The notes under the pieces were generated by a model. The model had not been told where the DNA came from. It was given only the letters and a program-made list of their open reading frames with translations, and made no database searches. A stretch of DNA of 64,000 nucleotides from Phascolarctos cinereus (Eukaryota > Chordata > Mammalia > Diprotodontia > Phascolarctidae). Positions 11,781 through 25,039 of this stretch are shown here, one piece after another. Position numbers and translations under genes: made by a program. Numbering within the stretch: position 1 is the stretch's first letter; every line of letters starts with the position of its first letter. The DNA lies in contig NW_018344165.1 of the NCBI RefSeq assembly GCF_002099425.1, forward strand, positions 1,649,501 to 1,713,500, in the 5' to 3' direction.

Positions 11781-11799
11781 TGGAGATCCATGTAAGTGC

Positions 11800-12255
11800 T
11801 AAAAGGCAGAAATGAGGGGCCAGACTATCCCAGGCATGGAGGCACGAGGGACAGACACAGCAAAGACAAGAGAGACAGGAGACAGGAGTGTCAGGTGCAA
11901 GGAACAACAAGCAGGCAGTAGAGCTAAATCACACAGAACACAGAGAAGAGTGACGTACGAAACGACGGGTAAGGCAGGAAAGGGACAGACTGTGAGGGGC
12001 TTTGAATGCCAGAGGATATTTATATTTCACTCCAGAGGTAATAGGAAGCAACTGAAGTTTACTGACTGGGAGGAAGGGGGAGGGTTTAACACGGTCAGAC
12101 TTGCACTCTAGGAAAATCCCTTTGATTGCCAAGTGGAGGACGAACTGGATTGGGGAAAGGCAAGGCAGGAAAATGCATCAGAAGATTAGAGGGCTGTGGC
12201 AGCAGTATTCCAGGCAACAAACTGGCATGTTAGTTCTACGAGTAGAGGGAAGGCA
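11800..12255 (-). mobile_element. L2 LINE fragment, antisense
   Basis: CCAGGCATGGAGG, GTGAGGGGCTTTGAATGCC, GAGGTAATAGGAAGCAACTG and CACTCTAGGAAAATCCCTTTG follow the antisense L2 order exactly. It continues past the SINE at 12256-12518. Confidence 0.8.
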
Positions 12256-12518
12256 AGAGAACAAGCATTTATATAGCCATCTACTATGAGCCAGGCACTA
12301 TACTAAGCACTTTACAAACATTATCTCATCTGATTTTCACAACAACTCTTTCAAGTAAGTGCTGTTATTTTTAACACTTTAAAGCTGAGGAAACTGGGGC
12401 AAACAGAAGTGCTTGTCCAGGGTCACACAGCTAGTCGGGGGCCGAGACCAGGTCTGAACTCTGGCCTTCCTGATTCCATGGCCACAGCTCCATCCACTGC
12501 ACCACCAAGCTGCCCTAA
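12256..12518 (-). mobile_element. MIR-type CORE-SINE, antisense
   Basis: ATTATCTCATCTGATTTTCA, GAGGAAACTGGGGCAAAC, GGTCACACAGCTAGTCGG and the tRNA-like head in reverse (CATCCACTGCACCACCAAGC) form a nearly full-length SINE in the L2. Confidence 0.8.
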
Positions 12519-12990
12519 GAAGATTTATAGGAGAGATGTGAAGATAGAAACCACAAGATTTGTCAACTGATAAGGTATGTGGGATTAAGTGAAAGTGAAG
12601 AGTTGCGAATGACACCAAAATTGCAACCCCCATTACCTGGAAGAGTGGTAGAGCCCTCAATAGTAATAGGAAAGTTTAGAAGAGCAGGAGGAATTTGGGG
12701 AGAAAGATAATGATATCTTTTCTGGATACTGTTATTTTGAATGCCTAGGAGACAACCAGTTTGAGAGTTAAAAAAAAGACAACTGGGACATAGGGACTGT
12801 GGCTTGGGAGAGAGACTAGGGCTAGATATTACAGATATGAGAATCATTTCCCTAAAGATGATAAATGAACCCATGGAAGCTGATAAGATCAGCACTTGAG
12901 ATAATACAGAGCAAAAAGAAAAGAGGCCACAGGACAAACTACAGAGAGACCCCAAGTGAAGAAACTCCTACTGATGTAGGCCCATTAGTC
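12519..12990 (-). mobile_element. L2 LINE fragment, antisense (continuation)
   Basis: CAATAGTAATAGGAAAGTTTAG, GGGGAGAAAGATAATGATAT and CCATGGAAGCTGATAAGATC match antisense L2 ORF2 and are colinear with 11800-12255. Confidence 0.7.
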
Positions 12991-13099
12991 AATCAGTCAG
13001 TCAATAAGCATTTAAGTGCCTTTTCATTTTCTTTGTAGTACATAGAGGTTTTATTTCTTCATTTGTTTGTTTTTTAAACATAGAGACAAAGCATACTTT

Positions 13100-13215
13100 T
13101 TAAAAAGTTACCAGAGCAGTAAGGGGTTAAGTGGCTTGCCCAAGATCACACAACCAGTATGTGCAAGACATAGGTAGGACTTGAAGACATAGTTCTTCTT
13201 GCTTCCCAGACCAGT
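13100..13215 (-). mobile_element. MIR fragment, antisense
   Basis: AAGGGGTTAAGTGGCTTGCC and CAAGATCACACAACCAGTA are the reversed CORE part of MIR. Confidence 0.6.
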
Positions 13216-13544
13216 TCTCTGTTTATTAACTTCTCTTTACTAAGTTTACCTCATTCCTAGTGCCCTCAGCCCATCCCCTCCTTGTCTTCAATCTCTGTGT
13301 CTACTCATTTCTTTCCCATTGTCAACTGCACAGGCATCACACGTTCTCAAACCTTCATTTACCATGCTCTCAAGTTAGCATCCCTATGTGACTCTTCCCT
13401 TTCTCTGCCCGACTCCTAAAAATGTCACACTCATACGCTGTCTCAAACTTCCTCCGTCACTCACTTGTCAGCCCTTTGCTATCTGGCTTCTGACCCCATC
13501 ACTTGACTGAAACCTCAATCTCAAAGATTACTGATAATCTAAAC

Positions 13545-13643
13545 CAGAAGTCAGCAAACTACAGACCCAGCTGTTTTTGTACATCCCTTGAGAATTTTTA
13601 ATTAACTTTATTGTATTTAAAAATGCAACAAGGCAGACTTCTG
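13545..13643. mobile_element. 99-bp non-autonomous hAT-like DNA element
   Basis: The ends are CAGAAGTCAGC and, reversed, CAGAAGTCTGC. Flanks ATCTAAAC (13537-13544) and ATCTAAAT (13644-13651) form an 8-bp target-site duplication with one mismatch, as expected for hAT. It sits in the sense L2. Confidence 0.75.
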
Positions 13644-13739
13644 ATCTAAATGCTAAATCCTTTGAACTTTTCTCAGTCTTCACACTTCTCAACTTCTCCA
13701 CAACTCTGTACGTTATTGACCAAACCTTTCTCCAGAATA

Positions 13740-13985
13740 TTCAAGTCAATAAACATTTACTAAGAGCTAAATACATACATGGCACTGTGATAGTCACTGG
13801 GTACAAAGACAAAACTAAACAGCCTTTGCTCTCAAAACACTGGAGGTAGATACAACACAAAAACAGGTAAGTAAACACAAAAGAACATACAAATTTCAGA
13901 AGGGGGAGAGAGCACTGACACTTCAGGAGAAGAGGAAGAGAGCTGAGGAAAGGTTATCAGAGATAGAAGCGAGGCAGAGGTGAGA
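13740..13985 (-). mobile_element. L2 3' end, antisense, inside a sense L2
   Basis: CAATAAACATTTACTAAGAG, ATGGCACTGTGATAGTCACT and TACAAAGACAAAACTAAAC are the reverse of the L2 3' terminus. The flanks on both sides are sense L2. Confidence 0.65.
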
Positions 13986-14264
13986 AAATACTGTCTCCTC
14001 CCTTTGTTCCTGTGACTTTGTTCTGTCCTGTTCTTCCTCCTACTTGTCTCACTATTCCTTCTCTGTTCTTAGGCTAGATCAGCATTTCCCACCCTACAAA
14101 CAAGGGTGTTCCCAGGACAGAGAAGAAAGCAAAGCCCTCTTTTCAGTTTTCCCCTCTACATTCAACTCCTTACTGTTCTCATTAATCACTTCTCTCTACA
14201 CCCAATATTCCCAAGTCTATAGAACCATTCCTGATTTCTCCCCAGCTTTAATACTGCATCATCA

Positions 14265-14366
14265 TCTGGCCTCAGACACCCAACACTCACTAGCTGTGTG
14301 ACTTGGGGCAAGTCACTTAACCCCAATTGCCTCACCAAAAAATAAATATAAATAAATAAATAGATG
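14265..14366 (+). mobile_element. 5'-truncated tRNA-SINE
   Basis: Contains CAGACACCCAACACTCACTA and TAGCTGTGTGACTTGGGGCA with an AAATA tail. CTGCATCATCA at 14254-14264 and 14367-14377 is a perfect 11-bp target-site duplication. Confidence 0.9.
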
Positions 14367-14599
14367 CTGCATCATCAACTGCCTGGTAAATATCTCCACC
14401 TAGGTGTCCTACAGGCATCAGAAACTCAACATGTCCAAAATAAAACTGATTATCTTTTCCTTCCTGCCCATCATCCTCCCAATTACACTTGCTCTTCCTT
14501 CCAAGTCTACCTAATTCTGTTGAAGGTAACCACCATCCTCCCATCTTCTCAATTCTTAGGGTTTTTTTCCCCCTAGCTCTCTCAAATTCTGAAATTTAA

Positions 14600-15194
14600 T
14601 AATTATTTACCTTGGAAGGGTATAGTTAGAATTTCTCCATACTGGACTATACAGTTTCTACTTGTGTGTTACTATCCATTTTTGACTGCTCTGGAAGTTC
14701 TCTAAAATTAGTTACTCAAAATACAATATTTAACTTTTCTTCTTTTTCAGTGTTTTAATCTAGAAGTCCAATTACATTAAGATTTGTGCTTCCTTCTGTT
14801 TTCCAAATCTGTATGGAAACATACAGATGCATGACATCTCATGAATATCTATCTGTTGGTTGCTTTTTAAGACCTATTACATTCTAAGATTGTTCTTTAA
14901 TTTTATTTTTATCCATTTAACGCTCTTCACTCTATTTTGCTAGTTGCTATTCCCTCTAACGTTTTTCGTGTTCAGGTACAGTACTAGTTTATATTTTCTA
15001 ACTGTTCTTTCATCTCTTCTCAGAGAGATACATACAAATATATACATACATAACTATAATATCTTCTTTTATTGAATTACAGACTTCCTTCAATTATTTT
15101 AACATGTTCATTATCCAATTTGTTTTATCCTTTGGTACTTCCATCCCAACCAGCAATGTTTCAATTTGAGAAAAGCCTTAAGGCTAAGGAATCT
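14600..15194. other. A/T-rich DNA without a recognised feature
   Basis: No exon, promoter or repeat family was recognised; an old LINE remnant is possible. Confidence 0.4.
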
Positions 15195-15365
15195 GGACTC
15201 ACATACGTACACACACATGTGGTGTATATGCATACAGACATAGACACATGTACATGCACATGTGTGTATACCCTGTGTCACGTGTGTGCGCACGTGTCAC
15301 TTATATGTACCATGTGGGTGCATGCATGTTTCTATATACATATGAAGATATACACATATATATCT
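15195..15365. repeat. Alternating purine-pyrimidine (TG/CA/TA) tract
   Basis: About 170 bp dominated by TG, CA, TA and CG steps, including GTGTGTGCGCACGTGTCAC, a degenerate rather than pure microsatellite. Confidence 0.8.
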
Positions 15366-16800
15366 CCCTATAATCCACTCACTTTAGGAACATTCTATTC
15401 TCTTATACTTCTGATATAAGTCACATGCTTTCAGGAAAAAACAGCAACAAGATAGTCAAAAGAAAAAGGTGGCAAGAATCATTTAAATTTTATCAGAAAA
15501 TTTGGTAGGACATTTCTGTCATTATAAACCCAACTCCTTTCATTTTTCATAGTACCATGTACAATGCAATGTGAAAGCCTCCCAGCTGAATATAATGAAT
15601 CCTGACATCTGAATTTTCCCAAAGTACAAGTAATATCAGCTATAGTAATGGCCACACACATCATTCTTTATGTTGCATGACATCTAGGTCTGTTTTAAAC
15701 AAAGCCTGCTGTTCCACAGTTCAATTAAACATGCAGAGGAAAAAAGTAATAAAGAAAAAATGCTTTCAACAGAAAAGACCTTATCCACAAAGCAGTATCA
15801 CAAAGTGACCTTTACAACTTACAATATATTTTCCTATAGCAAATAGAAGAAATGTAAAAGAAAAATCTAGTATTTTACCTTTAATTCTCAAAGGAAAGGA
15901 GAAAATATACTGTGACAAAGTGTAATATGCTAAGTCTTAATATTTTATTCTGACATGATTTATCAGGGCATTTTAAGTTCTAATATTCTGACCCTTAAGT
16001 ATTATAATGGCCTTACTAGGATCACCTTAACTTTTAAAAGAATTTAACGCATACACTCTATATTTCAAAGTTTACAACTTAAAATATTTGAAATGTTAAT
16101 GAATGTATATAATAGTTTAAATATATAAACAAAAAATAATTAGTATTTAGAAAAAATGAACACAAGTTGCTAAAAATTACACGAATGGCTGCCTGCTCAG
16201 GATTCTTTGACTATATCTGCTCAATAAAAATGAGTTTTCACAGTATTTCACTGGCAAAGGGATGCTATCATTTAATTTTCAAGTTTTAATAATGAAGTCA
16301 AACTTACTTCTCCATTTTGAATTAAAGAAGATAGTGACCTGGCTTCCAAATGGCCTGAAAGTTTAGCTACAGAATAAAAGCAACATGGTTATTTTTAGAG
16401 CTCTACAGGCATAAAAATACAGCACTAAACTGTGACCTACAGCTATGCACAGCAAAGCATCACATCATGCGACAGTCTTAACTTTAGCTAGGAGCACATC
16501 TGTAGTTGCTTCAGACTACTGTTATTCATCTCACTACCAACAATATATTTGCGAGCATTTTGAAGCAAATATCTGTATCTGTACCTACTTGTTTCAGATT
16601 GCTTCCACAGGCAAAACTACATTCAGAAGGCAGGAGATCTGAATGGACTTCATGGAGAATAAAGTCAGTCATATTTTTTAATCAAACAAAATGAAATAAG
16701 TGCAGCTTCATCAACAAAGAAATCAAAAGCATATTCCCAACAGAGAAAGTAATTTATCAAGAACTCAGTGTAAAAGGCTAATTAAATAAGACAGGCCGCT
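15366..16800. other. Low-repeat flank upstream of RD3L
   Basis: No repeat family is recognised through most of this stretch. The RD3L promoter is probably near its right end. A 61-codon minus-strand reading frame at 15479-15664 has no recognised relative. Confidence 0.4.
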
Positions 16801-16915
16801 TCTCTCAACAGTGGACACATCTAAGAGAACAGGATATAACTGAACAAAATCTCTACTTCAAGCAAAACTCCTTTGAACCACAACCACCACACACTGGACA
16901 GTAACAACTTAACAG
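16800..16915 (+). other. Candidate RD3L 5' non-coding exon (left end unknown)
   Basis: CTTAACAG|GTATGT with the cut after 16915 is a strong splice donor 426 bp upstream of an acceptor (TTTTTCCAG, ending at 17342) that lies 8 bp before the RD3L start codon. The left boundary given here is arbitrary. Confidence 0.4.
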
Positions 16916-17323
16916 GTATGTTTTCATTTTTTTCTTTATAAAACACAGATCAAAAAAGCCTGTTCTTAGGTAATCCTCTCCTACACATTGAATCTTACTT
17001 ACTAGTACTCATGGTAGTAAATATTACCAATTATTTTAGAAGTTGTTAAACTGGAATAATTCTAGTGGGTAAAAATGTTTAGCTGTACTAACAACATATT
17101 CATGAGAACAAAATATAAGTTTATCAAGTTTTTAAGCTCTCTTACCTGTTACCTGTTGGCCAAAACCTGGCTATGTATTGGAAGATTTCATTATTTACTC
17201 TTTCCAATTTTATTTTGAACTTGTACAATGAAATATTACTCTATGACAAATATACTGCAAATTTATCAAACACTTTCCAACTCTACCCTAGAATGACTCT
17301 AGAGTCTATTGTGCAAATAATAA

Positions 17324-18696
<1,373 letters not shown>

Positions 18697-19060
18697 AATA
18701 CAGTTTAGAAATAAGAAAATGTGACAAGTTCATGTTTCCCTTTGTTACAAGGTAAAAAGTTTACAATTCTTATGGATGTCCTTATATTTTCTATAAGTAG
18801 AACTTTAGTCATTGTACAAAAAAAGTTGCCATTTAGCAGTAATGTTTAACTAAAATGTATATTGTGCCTCTCTTAAGTAAATCTTTGAAATACTTCCCTG
18901 TTTTTACATACCTCTAGAATATACTACAGAAAACAAACTAGCTTTATGTACTTAAAATATAACCAACACTTTGGAAAGCATGGATAGCAAGGACAATTTT
19001 TAAAAAATAATTACATAGAAAAGCTACATGTAGAATAAAGTGCATGTTTTAAAGTTGTTA
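18697..19060 (+). other. RD3L 3' UTR with candidate poly(A) signal
   Basis: AATAAA at 19034-19039 is the first standard signal after the stop codon. The real 3' end is not determined. Confidence 0.45.
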
Positions 19061-21125
19061 TCAATTGTACTCACAACATAACAATGATCTAAAACACAAG
19101 CAGCATCCTAAGATGCATATATAATCTCCAGATTAACTGAAGGAAATGGTCTGGGTTTTAATATTTATATTAACATTTAATATATTATTTAATTCAATTA
19201 ATTTAAATTAATTTAATATTGATAGTGGGTAGTCTCCGAAAACAAAAATTATATACTAACTTCAAACAGGCTTCCCTCTCAGCTCAAACAAAATGTGAAA
19301 ATAACCTAACAAACTTTAAGATTATAATTCAGGGATTTGTAATAATTCTGTGAAAGAAATGAAAAAGGCTCATGAATCTTAACCATTCAAGAAAGTCAGT
19401 ACTCAAGAGACAGACTTTACACAAGAACTTAAGGTCAGCAAACATGTGAAGAAAATTAAAATTTGAGTTCTATCTCTAAATAAGCATACAAACAAAAAAG
19501 AATTAAATTCCAAAATTAAGGCCTCTGTACAGGGGCAGGGAGGAAGGCAAATGCATAAGCTCCAGTTTCTTTCTCCCTCACCAAATTTCTTTTAAAAATT
19601 TTGGTTTTGCTTGAATTAAATCTCAAATCTAGTAATATCAATAAATGTGTACACAAGGGCAGGACTTAACAAAAATCAAGATGACTCACATATAAATAAA
19701 TCCATCTGTGGATCCAAATAAACCCAAATGAAATTTCATATTTTAATATCTCATCTCTCTTCCTCTTGTATTTGTTATTTATGACAAATTTTTTTCTGAA
19801 GAAGCTTAAATCTTTGAGAAAAACACAGGTTCATAGCCTTCTGATTGATGTAAGCCCCCGAAAAAGGAGGCATCTTGGAGCATTTACACCACCTTTCCAG
19901 ATCTCCACTTCCTCATCTGTAAAATAAGGGGCTGAATTAAAGTCTTGGGTCCTGTCCAGCTGCAGAATGAAAAAGGGAGAGAATGTAGCACTACAAGAGT
20001 ACATGGGCACAAAACAAATGCTGAAGACTCAAGGCTGCTCTGAGAACTTGAAATAGCTGGATTACACTCATCTCCTTTTCACTGTGCCATCCCAGACAGA
20101 AAATGTTCTAAATGAAACCCGGATCATTAGCAGGAAGCCTGATCCCTGAACAGTTTCTAGGTATCTATTGAGAGAGGGCAAATGGCAATTCAGAGACCCT
20201 GAGACATTTGCAAACAAGATTTTATCAATGCTTTCCCATCCACTAGGTCAGAAACAAGATCTTTTTAAAATCAACTATATTTGCTCCCATTTGATAAGAC
20301 TACAGACCATAATAAAGAGACAGACTCAGGCTTCATAAAATGTTCCTCTTGAGCCCAGTAAGGATGGGATGAAGAATGACAAAAAAAGATCAACGGAGAG
20401 AAGTTGTAAAGAAACTTGATTCGGGCTCAAAAGCTAAACTTCCTAATAACTGAAAGTGGAATGAGTTTGGCCCCATAAATAGTGTGTTCTATGTTACTGG
20501 AGATCTTGAAAGAAAATACATTGGATTCCTACTTAATAGAAATCTCCTTTATGACAAGATAAGAGTTTGGACTACATGACCTCCAAAGTCCCTTCAAACT
20601 CAGATTCTGTAATTACAGTGCTATCCACTATCACCAGAGTATTTATTCTAAGCTAACCAGATACCATTTTACATTATAGTTATGGGGGTGCATCAGGGAA
20701 ATTCCTGATCAACTTACCTTGTTATACTGACTTTGCATTTCCTCCAGCACGTAGTATAGTATTCTTTACACAGTGGTGCTTAATAAATGTTCAGAGAAGT
20801 CTAACTACATAACAATAACGTAAAAAGTCAAGTCTAAACTAGAATTAAAATTAAATTTTTGCTAATCAAAATTTTTGGTTGAATTTAAAGTGAAAAACAT
20901 TGAAATTAATTTTCCTCAGAATATCCAAGCTTTTCAAAAAGCTTGAAAGAATGAACAAGATAATCAAAGGATACTTATAGCCACATTCTCCTGCCCAAAA
21001 CTTTCAGGGGAAAGAAAGAAGAAATGATCAACTAGGAAAATATTGTCTTAGACAAATTTTCAGAAGCGATGTGTTTCTCATATTTTAGGCATTCTAAGGA
21101 CAGGCTTACTATTTGTCCAAGCATC
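19061..21125. other. Mostly unique non-coding DNA with MIR and L2 scraps
   Basis: Short MIR-like pieces occur near 19895-19950 (CCTCATCTGTAAAATAAGGGG) and 20570-20620. An L2 3' terminus lies near 20750-20800 (TGCTTAATAAATGTTCAG). No TDRD9 exon was recognised on the minus strand. Confidence 0.5.
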
Positions 21126-21133
21126 CTCTAGTG

Positions 21134-21317
21134 CAGCAGCTCTTAAACTTTTTCACAGTGGTAGAACCCTTCAGCTTAAACAAATCTTTAGCAGAACCTT
21201 GTGGCAAAATCCTCCAAAATTATTTTTATGCTTATTAAAAATAACATACAGTTCATTTTTCTACGCAGACTTAAGGTGTGTTTTAGGTTTCCTTGCAGTA
21301 CAACTTGAGAAACAGTG
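21134..21317. mobile_element. 184-bp hAT-like DNA element (MER5-like)
   Basis: Starts CAGCAGCTCTTAAACTT and ends CAACTTGAGAAACAGTG, imperfect inverted ends. CTCTAGTG at 21126-21133 and 21318-21325 is a perfect 8-bp target-site duplication, diagnostic for hAT-type insertion. Confidence 0.9.
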
Positions 21318-21609
21318 CTCTAGTGAATCTTTATAAAGGAGACAACCATTCCAACTTAGCTTTTTAAAATGTTTTATTTAGATTTTTATGCAATCAGCAT
21401 ACCCACAACTGGTGAAGGAATCATTATCAAAAGGTCACTGCATGCTTACAATCAAGTTTTTTGGGTTGGGGCAGAGGAGAGCTTGTGATCTTTGATTCTA
21501 TTGGGGAACTTCCAATGAGGAAACTCCCTCTACAAACCCAGAACTGCAGCTCAGTCTTAAGAAAGGTGCCCAGGGCAATGAGAACTTAAATTCTTGACCA
21601 GAATCACAA

Positions 21610-22060
21610 CAGCTAATCTTTTAAGTCAGTCAATAAACATATATTAAGCGCTTGCTATGTGCCAGGCACTGTACTATATGTTTTGGGATACAAGGAAAGG
21701 GAAAAGAGTCTGCTCTTTTATTCAATGTGCAAAAAATTATGTACAAGCTAGATACAAGGTACATTGGAAATAATCAACAAGGGGAGTGCACTAGAACAGG
21801 GATCAGGAAAGCCTTCCTGTTGAAGAAGAGATTTTTAACTGCAACCTGAAGGAAGTCAGGAGACAGAAATCAGGAGGGAGAGTATTCCAGGCATGGGGAA
21901 TAGCCAGTAAAAATGCCTGGAGTTAAGAGTTTTGTGCAAACAGCAAAGAAGCCAGTTTCACTGTAGGGTAGATGGGGGGTCATAAGGAGATTGGAAAGGT
22001 GAGAAGGGACCCAGGAAGCTTACAATGTAGTAAAGCAGACAAGACTAACACACACAACTT
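21610..22060 (-). mobile_element. L2 LINE 3' part, antisense
   Basis: CAATAAACATATATTAAGCG, CTATGTGCCAGGCACTGTAC, AGGAAAGCCTTCCTGTTGAAG and TTCCAGGCATGGGG are antisense L2 from its 3' terminus inward. Confidence 0.85.
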
Positions 22061-22544
22061 GGACCTCTGACGTCCCCCTCCAATACTAAGGTGAAAAAGA
22101 GGGTGCAAAATTAATACAACTATGAAAAACTAATAACAAGATTAAACAGAAAAGCTGGCAAAAAGATGGTGTGAACTAACACAACTGATTATGGAAATTT
22201 ATTTCTGAAGACCAAGGGGACCCCCTGGCATGAGCAGTTCACAAGGGAAAATGAACTAGCAAGTAAATTACATGCAATGACAGTTGAGTATTGTTTAAAT
22301 TAAGAAATTCTCAAATAAAAAATAAGAAGAAATGAGGTTAATGGGGAGAGGGGGAATGTAAGAAGACAAGGCAATAAAAATCTAATAAACATATGACTAT
22401 GAGCTTGACTTCTAAGGAAGCCAGTACTTAATTCTGAACACAAAAAATAACCAAAACATATAGCAGCTAAGTGTTTACATTTTTCTTCTCCTCTCCTTTA
22501 GTCAGGGTAAGGAAGATTAAGAAGGTATACAAAGGAAGGTATAA

Positions 22545-22676
22545 AAGGATAGAGCACTGGTCCTAGATTTAGGAGGACCTGAGTTCAAATCCGACCTCAG
22601 ACACATAACACTTACTAGCTGTGTGACCCTGGGCAAGTCACTTAACCCCACTGCCTCGCCAAAAAAAAAAAAAAAG
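22545..22676 (+). mobile_element. 5'-truncated tRNA-SINE
   Basis: AGGATAGAGCACTGGTCCTA, AGGACCTGAGTTCAAATCC and TAGCTGTGTGACCCTGGGCA, then an A-run. Confidence 0.9.
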
Positions 22677-22754
22677 AGAGCAAAGCAAGATAAGGAGCAC
22701 ATAGAGGAAGGGGTCCTAAATGGGAAATCTACATAGCAAGGAGTGAGCAGTCCA

Positions 22755-22835
22755 GCCAAATCAATCATTCAGTAACTTTTTAATAAGTACCAACTCTGTG
22801 CAAAGTACTGTGCTAACAGAACTGAAATGAAAACA
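22755..22835 (-). mobile_element. L2 3' terminus, antisense
   Basis: CAATCATTCAGTAACTTTTTAATAAG and GTGCAAAGTACTGTGCTAAC match the reversed L2 end. Confidence 0.6.
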
Positions 22836-22869
22836 AGGTACATCATAAAAACTTAGAAACTTTACTCAT

Positions 22870-23110
22870 AACTGTCTCCAAGGTCTCCAAACTCATCTTT
22901 CATTACAATCCTTAAGAATCTTCTGCTTCCGTCAGACTAACCCTTTTGCAGTAGCTTACAAGACTTGTTATTCCTACCTTCAGTAATTTCCAACTATGCC
23001 CTGACCTTTCCCCTCCTCTAAGTAAACTGTCTAAATCCCCTACGTCCTTCAAAATTCTACTGGAAACTCTCCTCAAAACCCAAACCATTCTGTTAACTCC
23101 ATAAACTCAG
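22870..23110 (+). mobile_element. Probable L2-type fragment, sense
   Basis: CCTTCAAAATTCTACTGGAAACTCTCCTC resembles the 3' part of L2 as seen in the copies at 32.7 and 35.7 kb, but is diverged. Confidence 0.4.
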
Positions 23111-23389
23111 TTTATATTACCTTAATTTTTACTGCCAAATTGCTCTGCAAAAGCACTGCACTTGCAATCTTCTAATTTGAGTTCCTATTGTGGTTCTGAC
23201 TTTATTTTCACTTCACTTTACACTTCAACTCTCTGGACATCAGTTTCCTCATCTTAAAATGAGGGGCCTTCTGTCCTAGCTCCAAATTCTCTTATTTCAG
23301 CTGTTCAAAACTAGAGAGAGCTCCTCAAAAATGTGGTTGTCCCCTTGTCCTTCGTAGTATCCCTGAAACTCAATGCTCTGCCAATAAAA

Positions 23390-23770
23390 CTATGACTTAT
23401 TGGGTGACAACTTCTCTGAACCTCCATTTCCTCACCTATAAAATGGGAATAAATATTGTATACTACCTAAGACAGTTGTTGCAAGCACTTTATTTTAGAA
23501 ATGTCAACTATTTATTATCCTCAAGAATTCTGGAATAACTGTTAGTCAATATATTCCAAATGGTAGAGTCAGCAAAAACAGGCTAAGGAACAAAATAGCA
23601 TGGAGTAGCGGAAAACACACTAGACTCAGAGCAAGAACTGGTGTTGAGTCCTAGCTCTGGCCCTTGTCAGACCTGTGATTCTGGGTCTCAGTTTCCTCAC
23701 CTGTAAAATGGAAACAGGAATGAATACTTGTACTACATAACTCAAAGGGCTGTGAGCCATGTTCTCAAAC
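23390..23770 (+). mobile_element. Two MIR fragments
   Basis: CCATTTCCTCACCTATAAAATGGG (about 23425) and CTCAGTTTCCTCACCTGTAAAATGG (about 23690) each mark the MIR CORE end. The second copy also keeps CTAGCTCTGGCCCTTGTCAG. Confidence 0.65.
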
Positions 23771-24654
23771 CTTTAAGTTCTATAAAAATGAATATATTAT
23801 CCACACAAAAATAAACCCTAGAACCAAAATCATTTATAGTTCCAAGGCCACTTTCAAGACATGAAAGGCTATGAGTGCCCAAAGAAAATGAAATATTAGT
23901 CTCAACAAATGTGAATTCGGCTGCACAAGCATAACAGAAGTTCTGCAACTGAACTGCAAAGGAAAATTTAATGTGTTATGGAGAACAAATAGGTTTTTCA
24001 CTGATTCAGTGAAAATGCACAGCAGCAATTGGCACAGAAAACAGTTCTTAGAATGTCCTGTGACCACTAGAAATCTGGCCCTTGGTTACACTTAATTAAT
24101 GCCCTTGACAAAATTACTATGCTTTAATCTTTATCAAGTTACAGCAATATTTTCCCATATCCCTCACTATGTCTCATTCAAGGCAATGCCATTTTCTCCA
24201 CTACTTCTGCAGACTTTTTTAGCAGTTATAAGAAAAAAATTAGCATGGTTTCAATTAGAAAAATGTTCTGGAGACTCTAAAGCACTACAGAAACATGAGT
24301 CAATTCAGTTCAACTAATGTGTGTTAAATATGTATATGTACAAGGCACTGTGCTTCAAAATGACAAAAGCTCCTGGGCTCAGGAGCCAACAGTATGACAG
24401 GAGGCAAGAAGATAAATCCCAGCCACGCAGTACCTGTGTCTTCCTGGGTAAGCCACTGCTACTCTTTAGGCTCGAGTTTTCCAACCTATAAAAAGAAGCG
24501 ATCGCACTATAGTCTTTAAGGTTCCCCACGCAGCTTTAATTACCAAGAACTTGCGCACAAATGACTATGATGCAGGGTTAAATGTGACGAACACAAGGAA
24601 AAATCAGACAAAGCGCTATGACGAGTCTGAGGAGAAAAAGAGTATGTGTTAATA

Positions 24655-24860
24655 GGATCACAGATTTAAAACCAAACAAGTCCTCTGAGTCATCAAATCC
24701 ACCCTCCTCATTTCACACATTAGCAAACAGAAGCCCAGAGAGGCAAAGCGATATGTGCCCAAGATCACAAAAGTAGTCAGTCAGTGGCAAAGACAGTACT
24801 CAAACCCAAGTCATCTGACTTCAAATTCTGAGTTCTTGCCATTGTACTGACTTCTTTTCC
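24655..24860 (-). mobile_element. MIR fragment, antisense
   Basis: CTCATTTCACACATTAGCAAAC, CCCAAGATCACAAAAGTAG and GTACTGACTTC are the reversed MIR. Confidence 0.6.
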
Positions 24861-25039
24861 TCTCAATTAAACAAGAGAGGCATGCCTCCAGTAGTGGAAA
24901 TAGCTCAAAAGGTAAGTGAATGTCAGAGGTGGAAAGTGCTCTTAATTTTGAATGATCATTGAATTTAAAGGATATAAAAGGCCTTGGGACTCAACAGCCT
25001 CAATTCCAGAAACTGGAATAAATCCCTCAACAAGCACTC

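Larger units (their letters stand above)
13230..14570 (+). mobile_element. L2 LINE, ORF2 region, sense, with three insertions
   Basis: TCAAAGATTACTGATAATCT, CTCAGTCTTCACACTTCTCAA, TGTACGTTATTGACC (the decayed 'DTVDH' RT motif), TCTTCCTCCTACTTGTCTC and AACTCAACATGTCCAAAATA follow L2 ORF2 order. The copy is split by a hAT element (13545-13643), an antisense L2 3' end (about 13740-13985) and a SINE (14265-14366). Confidence 0.75.
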
